Positions 52,935-63,225 of a DNA stretch of 64,000 nt are shown here, in pieces. The translations under genes and the position numbers were made by a program. The stretch comes from Pararge aegeria (taxonomy: Eukaryota; Arthropoda; Insecta; Lepidoptera; Nymphalidae), in the NCBI RefSeq assembly GCF_905163445.1, contig NC_053187.1, forward strand, positions 18,957,001-19,021,000, written 5' to 3'. The stretch's first letter is position 1; the number at the start of each line of letters is the position of its first letter. The notes beneath the pieces are model-generated. The model had not been told where the DNA came from. It searched no databases and saw only the letters and a program-made list of their open reading frames with translations.

Positions 52935-53915
52935 ATAGAATAATGTACACTTTATTGGAAGTCAGGGGTTTTTTAAAATTTTATTTATATATTATTACTT
53001 TATTATCTCAGTAAAACATGCAATTCCTGGGTTGAAGACAAAATTCGGATTGTCAAAGAGAAGGTACTCGTAAATCAGTGTTCCATTAATCCAGTTTCGA
53101 TTGGACAGACTCCGATATTATATTAAGAGTCCGAATATTGAGCATATGACAATCAATATTTTTCCACTTATCGGCACTCTTAGCGAGGGGGTACAATATG
53201 TCTGTCTGACTCTACCACCAGATTGTTCTGAGAAGATCTGGTGGACATTGTCATATTGACATAAGTCCCTTGAAGAGATTTCCTAATTCCGCAGTCTTGT
53301 GCCACCTGTATCAGGCGACACCCAGCGACTAATATTGTCTGCCTATCAAAAGATCTATGGAAGCATTTTACAACTTGGGGCAATGGCGTCCACTGGTGGG
53401 ATAGAAAACCATTAAATTTGGATCCTGCTCGGTGAAAGGATGTGACACAGAAAACTTTAGAGTTCGCTATTCACCGCAGAAAGGTCAAATCCAAGATACC
53501 GATTGTTCATGCCGATGCCGATTTGTGTCGAAAAACAATTTAGGAACGTCTCAAGGAAATAGATTGTATAGATTAGATTGTTTTGTAACGTCTTGTTTGA
53601 ATAATATGATTGTGATCTTGTATCTTCTTTATATAAATAGCATAAAACTGTTTTATAACTTTATGTAATAAAAATCTTATATTTAAATTGTTGTGTTCAA
53701 AATATTATATTCCATATAAGTTTAATTTATCAATTGCTTTCATGTTCTTGTAATAAATTAATCGAAATAATTTTTACTCCATTATTAATTAAACCTTACT
53801 TAATAATGGATATAGTCAATACTAATGGTCAAATCAATTTATTAAAATAAGTACAAATTATTAAATTATGTTAACTGAAAGGATAATAAACAGTTGTGAT
53901 TTACAATTATATTAA
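52935..53915. other. Interval with unclassified sequence
   Basis: 53180-53460 is less AT-rich (CTACCACCAGATTGTTCTGA, GGTGGACATTGTCATATTGA) and carries short frames on both strands without motifs. Might be an old repeat. Confidence 0.35.
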
Positions 53916-53919
53916 GGTA

Positions 53920-54190
53920 AGCTAATAGAAAAGTCATTTTATAGTATAAAGGAGTACGTTATCGATATGAAAGGTTTAGTGTGAGTTATTGCTCTAATCA
54001 GGTTGCTCTTTTATTAACCCTCGTAGCTTTAGTTTTAAGTTTACGAATATGATTATCGCCATCATCACACTTATGATGCATATTTTACATGAAATGTGTA
54101 CACACACATTTCTTGTAATATATGCATCATAAGTACCATCTATGGGTGGGCCGTGCCTACTTGAATAAAGATATTATTGACTTTGAATTG
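53920..54190 (+). mobile_element. LINE-P C-terminus and 3' UTR with hairpin insert
   Basis: GCTAATAGAAAAGTCATTTT, ATAGTATAAAGGAGTACGTT (coding end), CTGATCAGGTTGCTC-like segment at ~53995, CCCTCGTAGCTTTAGTTTTA, GTTTACGAATATGATTATCG, then the hairpin at 54069-54134 and the tail GCCTACTTGAATAAAGATAT, TATTGACTTTGAATTGGA. Confidence 0.82.
54069..54134 (+). repeat. 66-nt hairpin in a LINE 3' UTR
   Basis: Arms of 31 bases (ACTTATGATGCATATTTTAC ATGAAATGTGT in two parts, and its reverse) pair with 28 of 31 positions around a 4-base loop. The corresponding place in other LINE-P tails (26360, 12300) has no such hairpin. Confidence 0.85.
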
Positions 54191-54294
54191 GACTTTATTA
54201 ATATGATTTTATATCATATGCTATTGAGTTCTTCGCATTCTATTTAAATAAGTCGCCTACGTCATAAAAACAGTTTTGAATGAGCCAGTTTAGG

Positions 54295-54570
54295 TTTGTA
54301 ATTTTCTTCCTATTTTATTTGGAGCACGCTTGCCTACAAGAGCCTTGCTTTGAAGATATTCAAATTGTACGTGGCAGGAAACACAGTCGGGAGGGCGTTC
54401 CACATCCTAGCTGTACTTACGTATCAGGAACGTGGATAAAATACGATTCATGCGTGTTGATTGAATTTCAACCACATAAGGATGCCGCTCATGGTGTCTT
54501 GCTGTTCTGTGGTATAATGGGGACGGAGGAACAAGATTGTGAAGTTCCTGAGCACACTCACCAGGTATAA
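54295..54570 (-). mobile_element. LINE-R ORF2 C-terminus, minus strand
   Basis: On minus: GECAQELHNLVPPSPLYHRT, ARHHERHPYVVEIQSTRMNR, ILSTFLIR, then STARMWNALPTVFPATYNLN and IFKARLL. Frameshifts at two points. Same protein as at 36458 and 44641, which together give the order of segments in the family. Confidence 0.82.
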
Positions 54571-54889
54571 CCAGTAAAAAAACGATATACTGGCGACATT
54601 GTGACAATGCTGTAAACTTAGTAATTTCACCTGTTTTATACTTAAATACGTGTTTAAGAAGATGCAAATTATACACATGCACCACACAGAACGACTGGCA
54701 GCCATTTTTTCGTAATCATTCAAATATTATTTTGAATTCAACCTTTACACTAATTGCATTTAGCAACAATTGTACGGCGAGCGGTATCATATTCAAATAG
54801 GTGTATTAGTAGAAGCTATTAGCGAGAAACCAATATATTACTGTACAGTAAGGGCCATTTCACACTTAACCAGTAATATCTGTTTTTTT

Positions 54890-55090
54890 CGACCTCCTTG
54901 GCGCAGTGGTAGGGATCTGGTCTAATTTGTTAAAGCTCCTGGGTTCAATCTCCGGCAGGGCTTATTTGGAATTATTAATTTCTTAAATTTACCCTAGCCT
55001 GACACTGGTGTATAAGGGTATTGGTATTATATAACAGCCTCACCTTAAAATGTTAGCCCGTTACCATCTTAGAATTTATTAAAAAGCATT
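54890..55090 (+). mobile_element. SINE-C, internally deleted
   Basis: GACCTCCTTGGCGCAGTGGT, CCTGGGTTCAATCTCCGGCA, GGGCTTATTTGGAATTATTA, then TTATATAACAGCCTCACCTT and TAGCCCGTTACCATCTTAGA. The GGCCGTGGCTAGTTACC section is missing. Confidence 0.75.
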
Positions 55091-55094
55091 CAAG

Positions 55095-55630
55095 TTAGTA
55101 GTGGTGGAAAGAAAAAGTTGTTGTAGTTTTTGAATATCGAAATTTTAAAGCATCAGGGAAATGGATTATAGTAACGGTTCGGTTACGTATTACAACCGAT
55201 ATCCAAATGGCAAAAGATGTTAATATTTTGCTATAGGTGGTCAATCTTCCAACAACCTATTGTGACTTTTTAAAATTTCAGTCAATTTATTTTATCGTCT
55301 CGTTTAATCGAACCTTAAAAATATGATATGTACCCCGTAAAAATACAAATTTAACAAACAGGAATATGCTAGACTAAAATAATTCCTTAGCTTAGTAACT
55401 TGCCGAGTGTAAACTAGACATTACTCATCTCATTGATACCTTATATTAATTCTTCTTCCCTTGAACACACATTTGATGGTTCTTTATTTAACATGGAACT
55501 ATATCCACATATTTAATAAGGCCTAATTTTAAATACAGAATGTTAGAATAGTGACCTTTGTAGCCTAACAGTGTCTTGTGGTGTTCAGGTCAGGTCACAT
55601 ACGGGCGACCAATATAATTTAAGCCTTACG
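55095..55630. other. Interval without recognised features
   Basis: No repeat or frame supported. Confidence 0.35.
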
Positions 55631-55634
55631 TATA

Positions 55635-56222
55635 GTAAGGGTAGATAGTCTAGTGGTTAGAACTTTGGACTCACTGTCGGGGGAAGTTCAATCTACGTCA
55701 CGCATCTCTATCGTAGTTATGTTTAAAGCAATAAATATAACTTATTTTTTAATTCCACTAAAAATTTGCCCTTTAATGCAATCTTACCAGGTGAGTGATG
55801 GTTTAGTCGAAAATGGAATCGGGCTAACCTGTCAGTGAGTTCGGCACTTATATTTAACCCACACCCCTAATCGGTTTCTACGCGACATCATACCGGAACG
55901 CTAAATCGCTTAGCGGCACGTCTTTGTCGATAGGGTGGTAACTAGCAACAGCTGAAGCCTCCTACCAAACCAGAAACAAATCCCTTCTTCCGAGAATCGA
56001 ACCCGGGACCTTGACATTAAAACCACAGCGCTCACCACTACGCCAAGGAGTGGCTCAAAGTGGCTTTAATGGTAATGGAAAATATCGGGAGGAAACCTGC
56101 AAGCCTGAGAGTTCCGTAGGTCTCAAAAGCATGTAAATTCCACATATACGCACTTAGGAAGCTTGATGTGCTACGGCCTTACACCTTCTCAGTCAGAAAG
56201 GAAACCCGTGCCTCGATAATCA
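55635..56222 (+). mobile_element. SINE-B split by a SINE-C
   Basis: Head at 55645: GGTAGATAGTCTAGTGGTTA, GAACTTTGGACTCACTGTCG, then TAAAGCAATAAATATAACTT. The SINE resumes near 56070: GGAAAATATCGGGAGGAAAC, CTGCAAGCCTGAGAGTTCCG, TATACGCACTTAGGAAGCTT, GAAAGGAAACCCGTGCCTCG. Confidence 0.78.
55778..56055 (-). mobile_element. SINE-C, full length, nested
   Basis: Plus-strand reading: GCAATCTTACCAGGTGAGTG, ATCGGGCTAACCTGTCAGTG, CCCCTAATCGGTTTCTACGC, GCTAAATCGCTTAGCGGCAC, GTCTTTGTCGATAGGGTGGT, GAGAATCGAACCCGGGACCT (box B reversed), CACAGCGCTCACCACTACGC (box A reversed). Both boxes are intact. Confidence 0.88.
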
Positions 56223-56224
56223 AT

Positions 56225-56690
56225 CAAAACCGACCTTTGGAGATGGAGTATGTACAAGAGAAAATCACTCGCGATCAAAATTAAAAAAAAAATGTTATAG
56301 CACTCCATACATCATTAAAATTTCAGCAGATTAGTTAAATAACTGTCCTTTTATGGTGTACAAAAGAAAATAACTTATGAATTAACAATGGACAATACGG
56401 TGTCAACGCAAGAACCAAAAAGACAAGCAGACATATGAAATTAGAGACTTTTCACTGTGAAAAAAAAACGCGCGTTTTTTCTCACAATTCTGCGACACTT
56501 GAAATCTAATAGATATTAATGCACTTGTGCGGTAGTAAAATCTCTAGTTGGACCCAAATTTTACGCGATGCGGTGTGGATTAAGTTATGTTACGGGAAGT
56601 GTGGGCATCCTTTACACCCCATTAATCAAGCCACCTGATGACCAGTGGAAAACCTCTGCCTATAAAAAAAGCAACACTCCGCAGGGCATG
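56225..56690. other. Interval without recognised features
   Basis: 56565-56700 is part of a 107-codon frame that runs into the following SINE-C; not a gene. Confidence 0.35.
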
Positions 56691-56695
56691 CTAGA

Positions 56696-56962
56696 AACGC
56701 GTCCTACAAACCTACTTATCGGGCTAACCTGTTGGGGGTATGGCAGTTATATTAAACCCATTCCCCTGACCGGTTTTCACGTTACATCGTACCGGAACGC
56801 TATATTGCTTGACATCTTCGTCGGGAGGATGGTATCAAGCCACGGCCTTTCAAACAGACCAGAATACAGAAATTATAAATTCCCAAATTGACCCTGCCAG
56901 GGAATTGGAAACTTCCACGTAAAATCACACCGCTCAACGTTGGGCTAGGTAGGTCAACAAAA
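56696..56962 (-). mobile_element. SINE-C, minus strand
   Basis: TATCGGGCTAACCTGTTGGG, GGTATGGCAGTTATATTAAA, CATCGTACCGGAACGCTATA, GGATGGTATCAAGCCACGGC, TTCCCAAATTGACCCTGCCA. Box B is degraded (GGGAATTGGAAACTTCC). Confidence 0.78.
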
Positions 56963-56997
56963 AGTTTGTGTCCATCAACTTGATTAGTACAGCTTTT

Positions 56998-57215
56998 AAG
57001 CCTCATGCACCTGTTACACCGACAACCGAGCCCTTCAGATCGGAACACAGCAATTCTACTCGGCGTTGTTGATTAAAATCCGTACGCGAATATGAATCGC
57101 GCGGATTTTTTTTGTGCAGTGCGGGCAGGCTTTTAGTTTTTGGCAAGTTTAATTTAACAGACAACTTAAAGACTTTATACACCCACTTATTTTGTCGATT
57201 TCGTAGTTGCACCTC
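56998..57215 (-). mobile_element. LINE fragment, minus strand
   Basis: The minus frame reads LPALHKKNPRDSYSRTDFNQ, QRRVELLCSDLKGSVVGVTG then A and a stop. It follows a TTTTTTGTGCAG... stretch. The words CGACAACCGAGCCCTTCAGA and CGGAACACAGCAATTC recur, diverged, in the 44880-45330 repeat. I read it as a LINE 3' region; the class is uncertain. Confidence 0.45.
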
Positions 57216-57404
57216 TTAATCTGTCCCGGGGCCAAAGTTCAGTGATTGCTTAGGCAGATTTTATCAGTCAACTTGATCATTAACAAAGTCCACACTAGAG
57301 CTGTTGTTTTAGTTTCTTGCAAAATCTTGTTGTTGCTATTTGTTGTTGATTTGCTAGGCATAGCCGTTGGGCTTAATAAGCGCCAACTCTCGGGTTCCCA
57401 GAGA

Positions 57405-57432
57405 AAATGTTCGTTCGTTCGTTCGTTCGTAT
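57405..57432 (+). repeat. (TTCG)n microsatellite
   Basis: TGTTCGTTCGTTCGTTCGTA, four to five units of GTTC. Confidence 0.9.
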
Positions 57433-57474
57433 CGTTCACAAAAAATATGTAAATTTAAGAGAAAATGCGACTGC

Positions 57475-57692
57475 AATTCTTTGAACATTAGAAGCCAAAA
57501 TAAAAATGGATTTCAATATACGAAACTACATAAAAAAGGAAATTGTGTACAATTACCAGTTGATATCCTGGAGATGTGTCTGAAAAAGATCAAAGTTTGT
57601 ATCAAGCGAAAGCTTATAGAAAAGTCATATTGTAGTATTAAGAGTTACGTAGAATATAAAAAAGCTCATATATTTGTGTGCTTTAACCTAAA
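57475..57692 (+). mobile_element. LINE-P ORF2 C-terminus
   Basis: RSQNKNGFQYTKLHKKGNCV, QLPVDILEMCLKKIKVCIKR, KLIEKSYCSIKSYVEYKKA. Matches the C-terminus at 120-230. The 3' UTR is largely absent. Confidence 0.75.
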
Positions 57693-57724
57693 ACTATCTT
57701 TAAATCTTCTGGGTAGGTAATGTG

Positions 57725-58585
57725 TAACATAGTGGCCGTTAGGTAAATACATTTCAAAAGAACGCCTTCATATTATGTACACTTTTGGTATATCAATGGA
57801 ACTTGTCGCTGCAATCTCTTTAGAACTTCCGATCTTCCGAACCAATAATTATCTTATCGAACAAGTCATATAGTATTGGAATAGGGTATTTTTATGTAAA
57901 AAAGGCTTCTCTTAGCTCTGCAGGGCGAGGACCATGCTTGACGAAATATTTACATTAATTTTTACGCAAATTTACAAAAGTGAAAAAGGAGAGTATCTTA
58001 AAATCTGTTGCATACAACACTAATTTCCTCGTGATCATTTTAGATGGATAGATTTATTTGATGATTCAGAGTAGCCAACATTGTTTAACGATTTTAGAAG
58101 CTAAAATGGGAATGACTCTACACCACAAAACGTAGCGTCGTCCTTAAAATCATTGGTATCTGCGGCTTATTTTGCTAAAAAACTGTGCTATTTAGAAAAT
58201 AGATTTTATTTTTCTGTGTTATCAACCTCTATCAAACCTATTATATATCTACAGTTACGTCTAAGGAACCTTAGTGCTTATTTTTTCGATCTACCGATGG
58301 CATAACTTTACAGCCGAGCCTTTTTCTTGTCTAGTTTACATATTAAGCTTTATTTCAAAGATAATTCTATTTTTTATTATAAATCTAACCCTAATTTTAA
58401 TATTTATTTTTTATTTTTAGATTGAACATAGAGAGTTAAATTAGCTGTGTGGACCAATAAGCATTGCAAATAAATTAAGCTACTAGTTTCTCAATTTTCT
58501 TTATGAGTGTAGAACTACATAATAATATTAATGGTCGATAAGGTACTCAGTTACGAAACATTCTTTAACACGACAGTAAAATCGT
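57725..58585. other. Interval without recognised features
   Basis: About 860 bases without a frame or repeat that I can support. Confidence 0.4.
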
Positions 58586-58589
58586 ATCA

Positions 58590-59090
58590 TATAAAAGGTT
58601 TTGTCTATGATTAGATTATTTCCAGGGCCGACCAGTTTTACATAGTTTTGAATAATAATTGGAATTCGAGCGCATCATGCCTTAATAATATTCGGTTATT
58701 ATTATTTATTTTCAATAATAGATACGGAGAATCTATATATTAAATAAAATTAATTGATTCATGTTTATTATTTAATTTTATATCAAATATTTCCCGTTTT
58801 ATAGATAACAATAGCTTGTTACCATATGAAATATTATATTTTATTTTCTTTCATTTATGGTAACAATTCATCAATAGGCCGCAATAGTAGACTGCTGGGC
58901 TAAAAACCTTTCCCGACGGAAGGGGTTACTCATAATCACCACGCTGCACTGGTAAATCGCAGTAGTAGCACAAAGAATGCTGCTGCCCGTTTTCCGTTAT
59001 ATTCCCCAAGTCGCCTCGTTCGACACCCACGTAACGATGAGAGCCGGTGACAACTGTATTCTGATCTAGCGTCACCAAATGGAATTCTAT
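58590..59090 (+). repeat. Repeat F, left arm of a long inverted repeat
   Basis: TTTTGTCTATGATTAGATTA, TTTCCAGGGCCGACCAGTTT, GAATTCGAGCGCATCATGCC, AATAGATACGGAGAATCTAT, AACAATAGCTTGTTACCATA, then GCTGCCCGTTTTCCGTTATA and CCCCAAGTCGCCTCGTTCGA. Matches the reverse complement of 60865-61340 through most of its length. Confidence 0.8.
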
Positions 59091-59102
59091 TTTTAAATTG
59101 AT

Positions 59103-59350
59103 TAAATAAATAAACTACGACAATGCACACATCGCCATCTAAAGTAAGCGTAGCTTGTGTATGGTACTAAGCTGGTATAGCTGGTGAATATTTTTATGAA
59201 AATAAATACTTATAATATACAGATAAACACCCAGACAAAGAAAAACATTCACGTTCATCAAAAAAACATTTTCCAGTTGTGGGGATCGAATCCACGGCTT
59301 TGGACCCGGAAAGCAGGGTCGCTGCCCACTGCGCCAGCCAGCCGTAACAT
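59103..59350 (-). mobile_element. SINE-A, minus strand
   Basis: CACACATCGCCATCTAAAGT, AAGCGTAGCTTGTGTATGGT, AAACATTCACGTTCATCAAA, GTTGTGGGGATCGAATCCAC, CTGCCCACTGCGCCAGCCAG. The 3' block has a short deletion around AAAGTAAGCG. Confidence 0.87.
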
Positions 59351-59471
59351 TTAATATTATATGAGTGAACCACATCATAATCAGCTAATAACTATCCCAT
59401 AGCTGGACGCGTGCTCTCTCATAAGATAGATAAATATAGAAATTAAATATAGCTCTTGTTGTAGTTTGTAG

Positions 59472-59600
59472 GTTACCTGCCATACCCCTAACAGCTACAG
59501 CTCCTACAGCCGCTAACAGCCCGCTACAATCTTTGACTGCATCATCACATAGCATCAGGTAAGATTGTAGTCAAGGACTGACTTGTGGTGACTGGGAGCC
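59472..59600 (+). mobile_element. SINE-C 3' end
   Basis: TGCCATACCCCTAACAGCTA, CAGCCCGCTACAATCTTTGA, CTGCATCATCACATAGCATC, AGGTAAGATTGTAGTCAAGG, ACTGACTTGTGGTGACTGGG. Holds a local imperfect duplication (CTAACAGC... CTAACAGC). Confidence 0.7.
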
Positions 59601-59820
59601 AAGATGATGGGGCTCTTTTTTGTGGTGAATAAACAAGCTTCCACGTCCAGTTTTGACGACTAGTTTGTACTGCCTATGTACCGCGTTAATGTATGTGTTA
59701 AAATGTTTGTAAATAAATGACGTAAAAAGTAATATTTGATCACAATAATTATTATCGTTTTGTTATCATTGTGAGCAAATTAACTTTTAATCGACGGTCT
59801 TATGGTCTAAGAGCTGGTGA

Positions 59821-60147
59821 CCAGTTAATTTTTGAATCGAAACTTCTTAGGACACGTTCGGCACGGTTAGCACTGGCAGCTGACAAGAATTATATATCCA
59901 CAAATAAGGGATAAAATGTATATGCTTAGAAGTTTACTTAATATTACACGTAGTTTACTTAATATTACACGTAGTTTATTTAATATTACACGTTCATTAT
60001 TTGGATACTGTTTCCACCCACGGTCGGAGAGTTGACAAAACTGTGGGATAAGATACAAAAAATATCTACTTCTTGCCGTGCAAAAATTCTAAAGATTTAA
60101 CAATCTTTAGAAAATTATAAAACGATGTTGGAAAAGAGCAATCCAGA
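59821..60147 (+). repeat. 327-bp tandem unit, copy 1
   Basis: Begins CCAGTTAATTTTTGAATCGA and ends at the junction GAGCAATC|CAGA. Contains three 21-base copies of AGTTTACTTAATATTACACG-T (third with one change). The end part is LINE-Q 3' UTR. Only a few differences from copy 2. Confidence 0.95.
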
Positions 60148-60470
60148 CCAGTTAATGTTTGAATCGAAACTTCTTAGGACACGTTCGGCACGGTTAGCAC
60201 TGGCAGCTGACAAAAATTATATATCCACAAATAAGGGATAAAATGTATATGCTTAGAAGTTTACTTAATATTACACGTAGTTTACTTAATATTACACGTA
60301 GTTTATTTAATATTACACGTTCATTATTTGGATACTGTTTCCACCCACGGTCGGAGAGTTGACAAAACTGTGGGATAAGATACAAAAAATATCTACTTCT
60401 TGCCGTGCAAAAATTCTAAAGATTTAACAATCTTTAGAAAATTATAAAACGATGTTGGAAAAGAGCAATC
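60148..60470 (+). repeat. 327-bp tandem unit, copy 2
   Basis: CCAGTTAATGTTTGAATCGA onward, nearly identical to 59821-60143, including the three 21-base internal repeats. Continues into the rest of the LINE-Q tail, so copy 2 is the ancestral right end. Confidence 0.95.
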
Positions 60471-60565
60471 TGCTGAGTTTCTTGCCGGCTCTTCTCATTG
60501 GAATATGCCTTCCGAACCGGTGGTAGAGTCACTACAAACAGACTTGAAATAAATAAATTTTGAAT
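60420..60565 (+). mobile_element. LINE-Q 3' UTR and tail
   Basis: ACGATGTTGGAAAAGAGCAA, TCTGCTGAGTTTCTTGCCGG, CTTCCGAACCGGTGGTAGAG, TCACTACAAACAGACTTGAA, ATAAATAAATTTTGAATTTT. Confidence 0.85.
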
Positions 60566-60864
60566 TTTGTAGAACGTTCTAGTGGGGTGGCGTTCACGAT
60601 TTCATTTGGCATGCGACAAATCACTAGATACGCCTGCTTGAGCAAGGCTTGTGATTGGTCGCACGCAGGAAGCAAACTTGAACGCCGCGTATGATAGAGG
60701 TCGGATGCCTTTGCGAACGAAGATCCACAATTTTTTTTATGTAGGGCTAACAATGTTGTATTAAAAGCTTTGTCCTGGACGTACTATGCTAGTTTTTTTG
60801 TGTTTTCTCTGAATACTTAGCCGTATTATGCCGAGTTTATGCCGTAGATTAAACGGCTGTCACC

Positions 60865-61340
60865 AGATCTCCTCTTCCCGCGGGTGTCGTACGAGGTGAC
60901 TAAGGGAACATTACGTAGAAGGGACAGCGGCATTCTCTGCGCTGTACTTCTATCTACTTCAATTACCAACCCGTCTGCCCAGCGTAGTGATTATGGGTGA
61001 TCTTTCCCATTGGGACAGGTTTTTAGTCCACCAGTGAACCGATAAAGGATATAACTAAAATAACAGTTGGTTACAATAATTACATAGTAAAACCTATTAA
61101 GTTATATAATTACAAGCTATTGTTATCAACCGAACGGGAAAATTTGATCAAAATCAAATAATAAACATGAATCAATTCGTTGATATATAGATTTTCCGTA
61201 TATATTATTGAAAATATATAAAATTAATCGAATATTATTAAGGCATGATGCGCTCGAATTCCAATAACTATTCAAAACTATGTTAAACTGGTTCGCCCTG
61301 GAAATAATCCAATCATAGACAAATCCTTTTAGTTTGATTT
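60865..61340 (-). repeat. Repeat F, right arm of a long inverted repeat
   Basis: CGGGTGTCGTACGAGGTGAC, ACCCGTCTGCCCAGCGTAGT, CAAGCTATTGTTATCAACCG, AAGGCATGATGCGCTCGAAT, GGTTCGCCCTGGAAATAATC, CAATCATAGACAAATCC. Inverted relative to 58590-59090; about 1.8 kb lies between the arms. Confidence 0.8.
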
Positions 61341-61344
61341 CGCC

Positions 61345-62190
61345 AATATGCCAGTATACTGGTCAGATGACCAGCTTAGGCATTAATCATAAAATTTATC
61401 AGATAGTAAACTGTATTACATACGAGATTAGTACCTAAGCGCGCCAACCCGCGTTGAAATAGTGCAACTGGACTTTTATCTAATACAAATCCTATTAGAG
61501 AAAAGGCCTGGACAGATTTAGGAAGTTAATAATAATGACACCGGAATTTGGTTAAAATCGTGAGTTTAGTCCTAAGATAGTAGTGACGCGTACAGGTTAA
61601 AGCAGTAAAGTATTACAAGTTAGCCAAGAAACATACTGGTAAGTATAAAACACTCTGAAAAAACAGTAAGCAGCTCTCAGAGTATCGGTACGAGTTTTTA
61701 TGAGTTACGTGGCATCAGTCACACGTTAGCTTTATATCCGGGTTTTTTATATCCGCCTTTATTTAAAATCCGTCATTACGTACTGACAGAAGAATGCAGT
61801 ATCGGAAAATACTGTTATTTGTCATATTCGTTTTGAATTGAAGCACCTAGTGAGTTAAGTCACAACAGAATAGACTTCGAAGACCTCGCTGCGCGCTGTC
61901 TCATAAGTGGAAGTAAGATGCTAGATTCGTCAAGCTTATGTCACAACCTGATGGATCTTATAGCTTATAAGTACTCTCATGTCTCTCTTAATCGTTTTTT
62001 CTCCTTCTAACTGACAATATAGTTTTTATTTGTAAGTTGTGGCAGTCTTTAAGTCTACAATATTACATTTATATGTTTTTTCATTTTTTGTTTAGTTTTT
62101 AAGAGTTCTTGTTGTAACCTGTTGATTGATCCCTTAAATAAATAAATAAAGATGGAATTACAATTTCTGTGTTTAAAATCTCTGTGTTTT
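61345..62190. other. Interval without recognised features
   Basis: No repeat or frame supported. An A-rich LINE-like end AAATAAATAAATAAAG lies at ~62136. Confidence 0.35.
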
Positions 62191-62194
62191 CTCA

Positions 62195-62340
62195 GTTTCA
62201 AAATTCTAAATTCATTTATTTCAAGTAGGCCTCATTTAAGCACTTCTGAACTGTCAAGTCTGTGTGTTGTGATTCTACCACCGGTTCGGAAGGCAGATTC
62301 ACCAAGAAGAAGCCGGCCAGAAACTCAGCTCGGTGTAGTG
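62195..62340 (-). mobile_element. LINE-Q 3' UTR, minus strand
   Basis: TTTCAAAATTCTAAATTCAT, TTCAAGTAGGCCTCATTTAA, CACCGGTTCGGAAGGCAGAT, GAAGCCGGCCAGAAACTCAG. Confidence 0.75.
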
Positions 62341-62910
62341 GGGGCCAGGTCGGGTAACCTCCACGTGTGCCTGAGTGCTGTGGGTCCCTTTGGTTCGGGT
62401 AGGATTCGATTGGGGTAAGAGCATACGGGCCGGTGTACCCTGGAAACATCAGTTAACAATTTCTCTATCCGATGACCCGACAAACAAGAATTATGGTATG
62501 GTGTTAGTGTATATCCACGCGTCCCTCCGATGTGAAGCGGAGAGCGCAGTGGATGGATTGGATAATATATCATGGAATTCCGCAAAGTAGTGCCTGCTTC
62601 TATTCAAACATTTCCCACTCAGTTTGTCCGGCCTAAACTTCGGAACATTTGAAATAAAATTCTGCGTGGACAAAGTCACGGATACCCGCAAATTAATTAG
62701 TATAATTAAGACATAGATGATAATGAGCATTGTTATTATAATATGATCGCGAAGGCTACCGCTTGGGCATCGCGCAAAGTATTGGACAAACAAAACCCCG
62801 CAAGGTCCAAATGGTTATGAACCGGACAACGTTTGACATTGCATTCTTTGTATGAATCAATAAATGTTGTAGCATAGAAGCGATGACCTCTCTAGAATAG
62901 TGGCTAGTTA
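62341..62910. other. Unclassified, relatively GC-rich interval
   Basis: 62341-62590 (CTCGGTGTAGTGGGGGCCAG, ACCTCCACGTGTGCCTGAGT) has frames open on both strands but no motif. Near 62655 AAAATTCTGCGTGGACAAAG, TCACGGATACCCGC looks like a Helitron 3' end without CTAG. Confidence 0.3.
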
Positions 62911-62914
62911 GCAA

Positions 62915-63065
62915 AGTATTTTTTTGGCGTGGTGGAAAAGCTTTATGGCTACCTCCGACCCTTGGGCAGGACGGGGGTTATGTGAGACTCTCCCGTTTAA
63001 AAGGGGTACACCTAAACTAAAAACCACCGCGGCATGTCCCACTTGTTGGCTCTGTTGGACGCCCG
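62915..63065 (+). mobile_element. LINE-type fragment
   Basis: GCTTTATGGCTACCTCCGAC, GGGCAGGACGGGGGTTATGT, GAGACTCTCCCGTTTAAAAG, GGGTACACCTAAACTAAAAA, CCACCGCGGCATGTCCC. I recognise the string as a lepidopteran repeat, probably an R-clade LINE, without certainty. Confidence 0.4.
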
Positions 63066-63134
63066 GGGAACATAGTTTCCTCCTCCTCCTTCATAGTAGA
63101 AAAGATATACCGAGCGTACCGGCAGGAAAATATA

Positions 63135-63225
63135 TAGGGAGATGTTGTTGGTCCAGTGGTCAGCATGCTCAACCACGGCTCACGAGGTCTAGGATTAAAT
63201 TCCGGGTTCAGACAAAGCATTTCAT
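63135..63225 (+). mobile_element. tRNA-derived SINE head (fourth family)
   Basis: AGATGTTGTTGGTCCAGTGG, TCAGCATGCTCAACCACGGC, TCACGAGGTCTAGGATTAAA, TTCCGGGTTCAGACAAAG. Box A is like a tRNA-Asp type head (GTTGGTCCAGTGGTCAGC); box B is damaged. Not a functional tRNA because the acceptor stem is not closed. Confidence 0.5.

Noticed and set aside
57239..57452. Overlapping 66- and 68-codon frames on both strands
   Set aside because: Both run through the (TTCG)n run and carry no motif.
59867..60385. Repeated 63-codon minus frames (RVILNKLRVILSKLRVILSK)
   Set aside because: They come from the 21-bp tandem repeats in the 327-bp duplication; low-complexity, not a gene pair.
62152..62590. Overlapping frames suggesting a gene in the GC-richer part near 62.4 kb
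   Set aside because: Frames open on both strands, the first half is a LINE-Q tail and no domain is recognisable.
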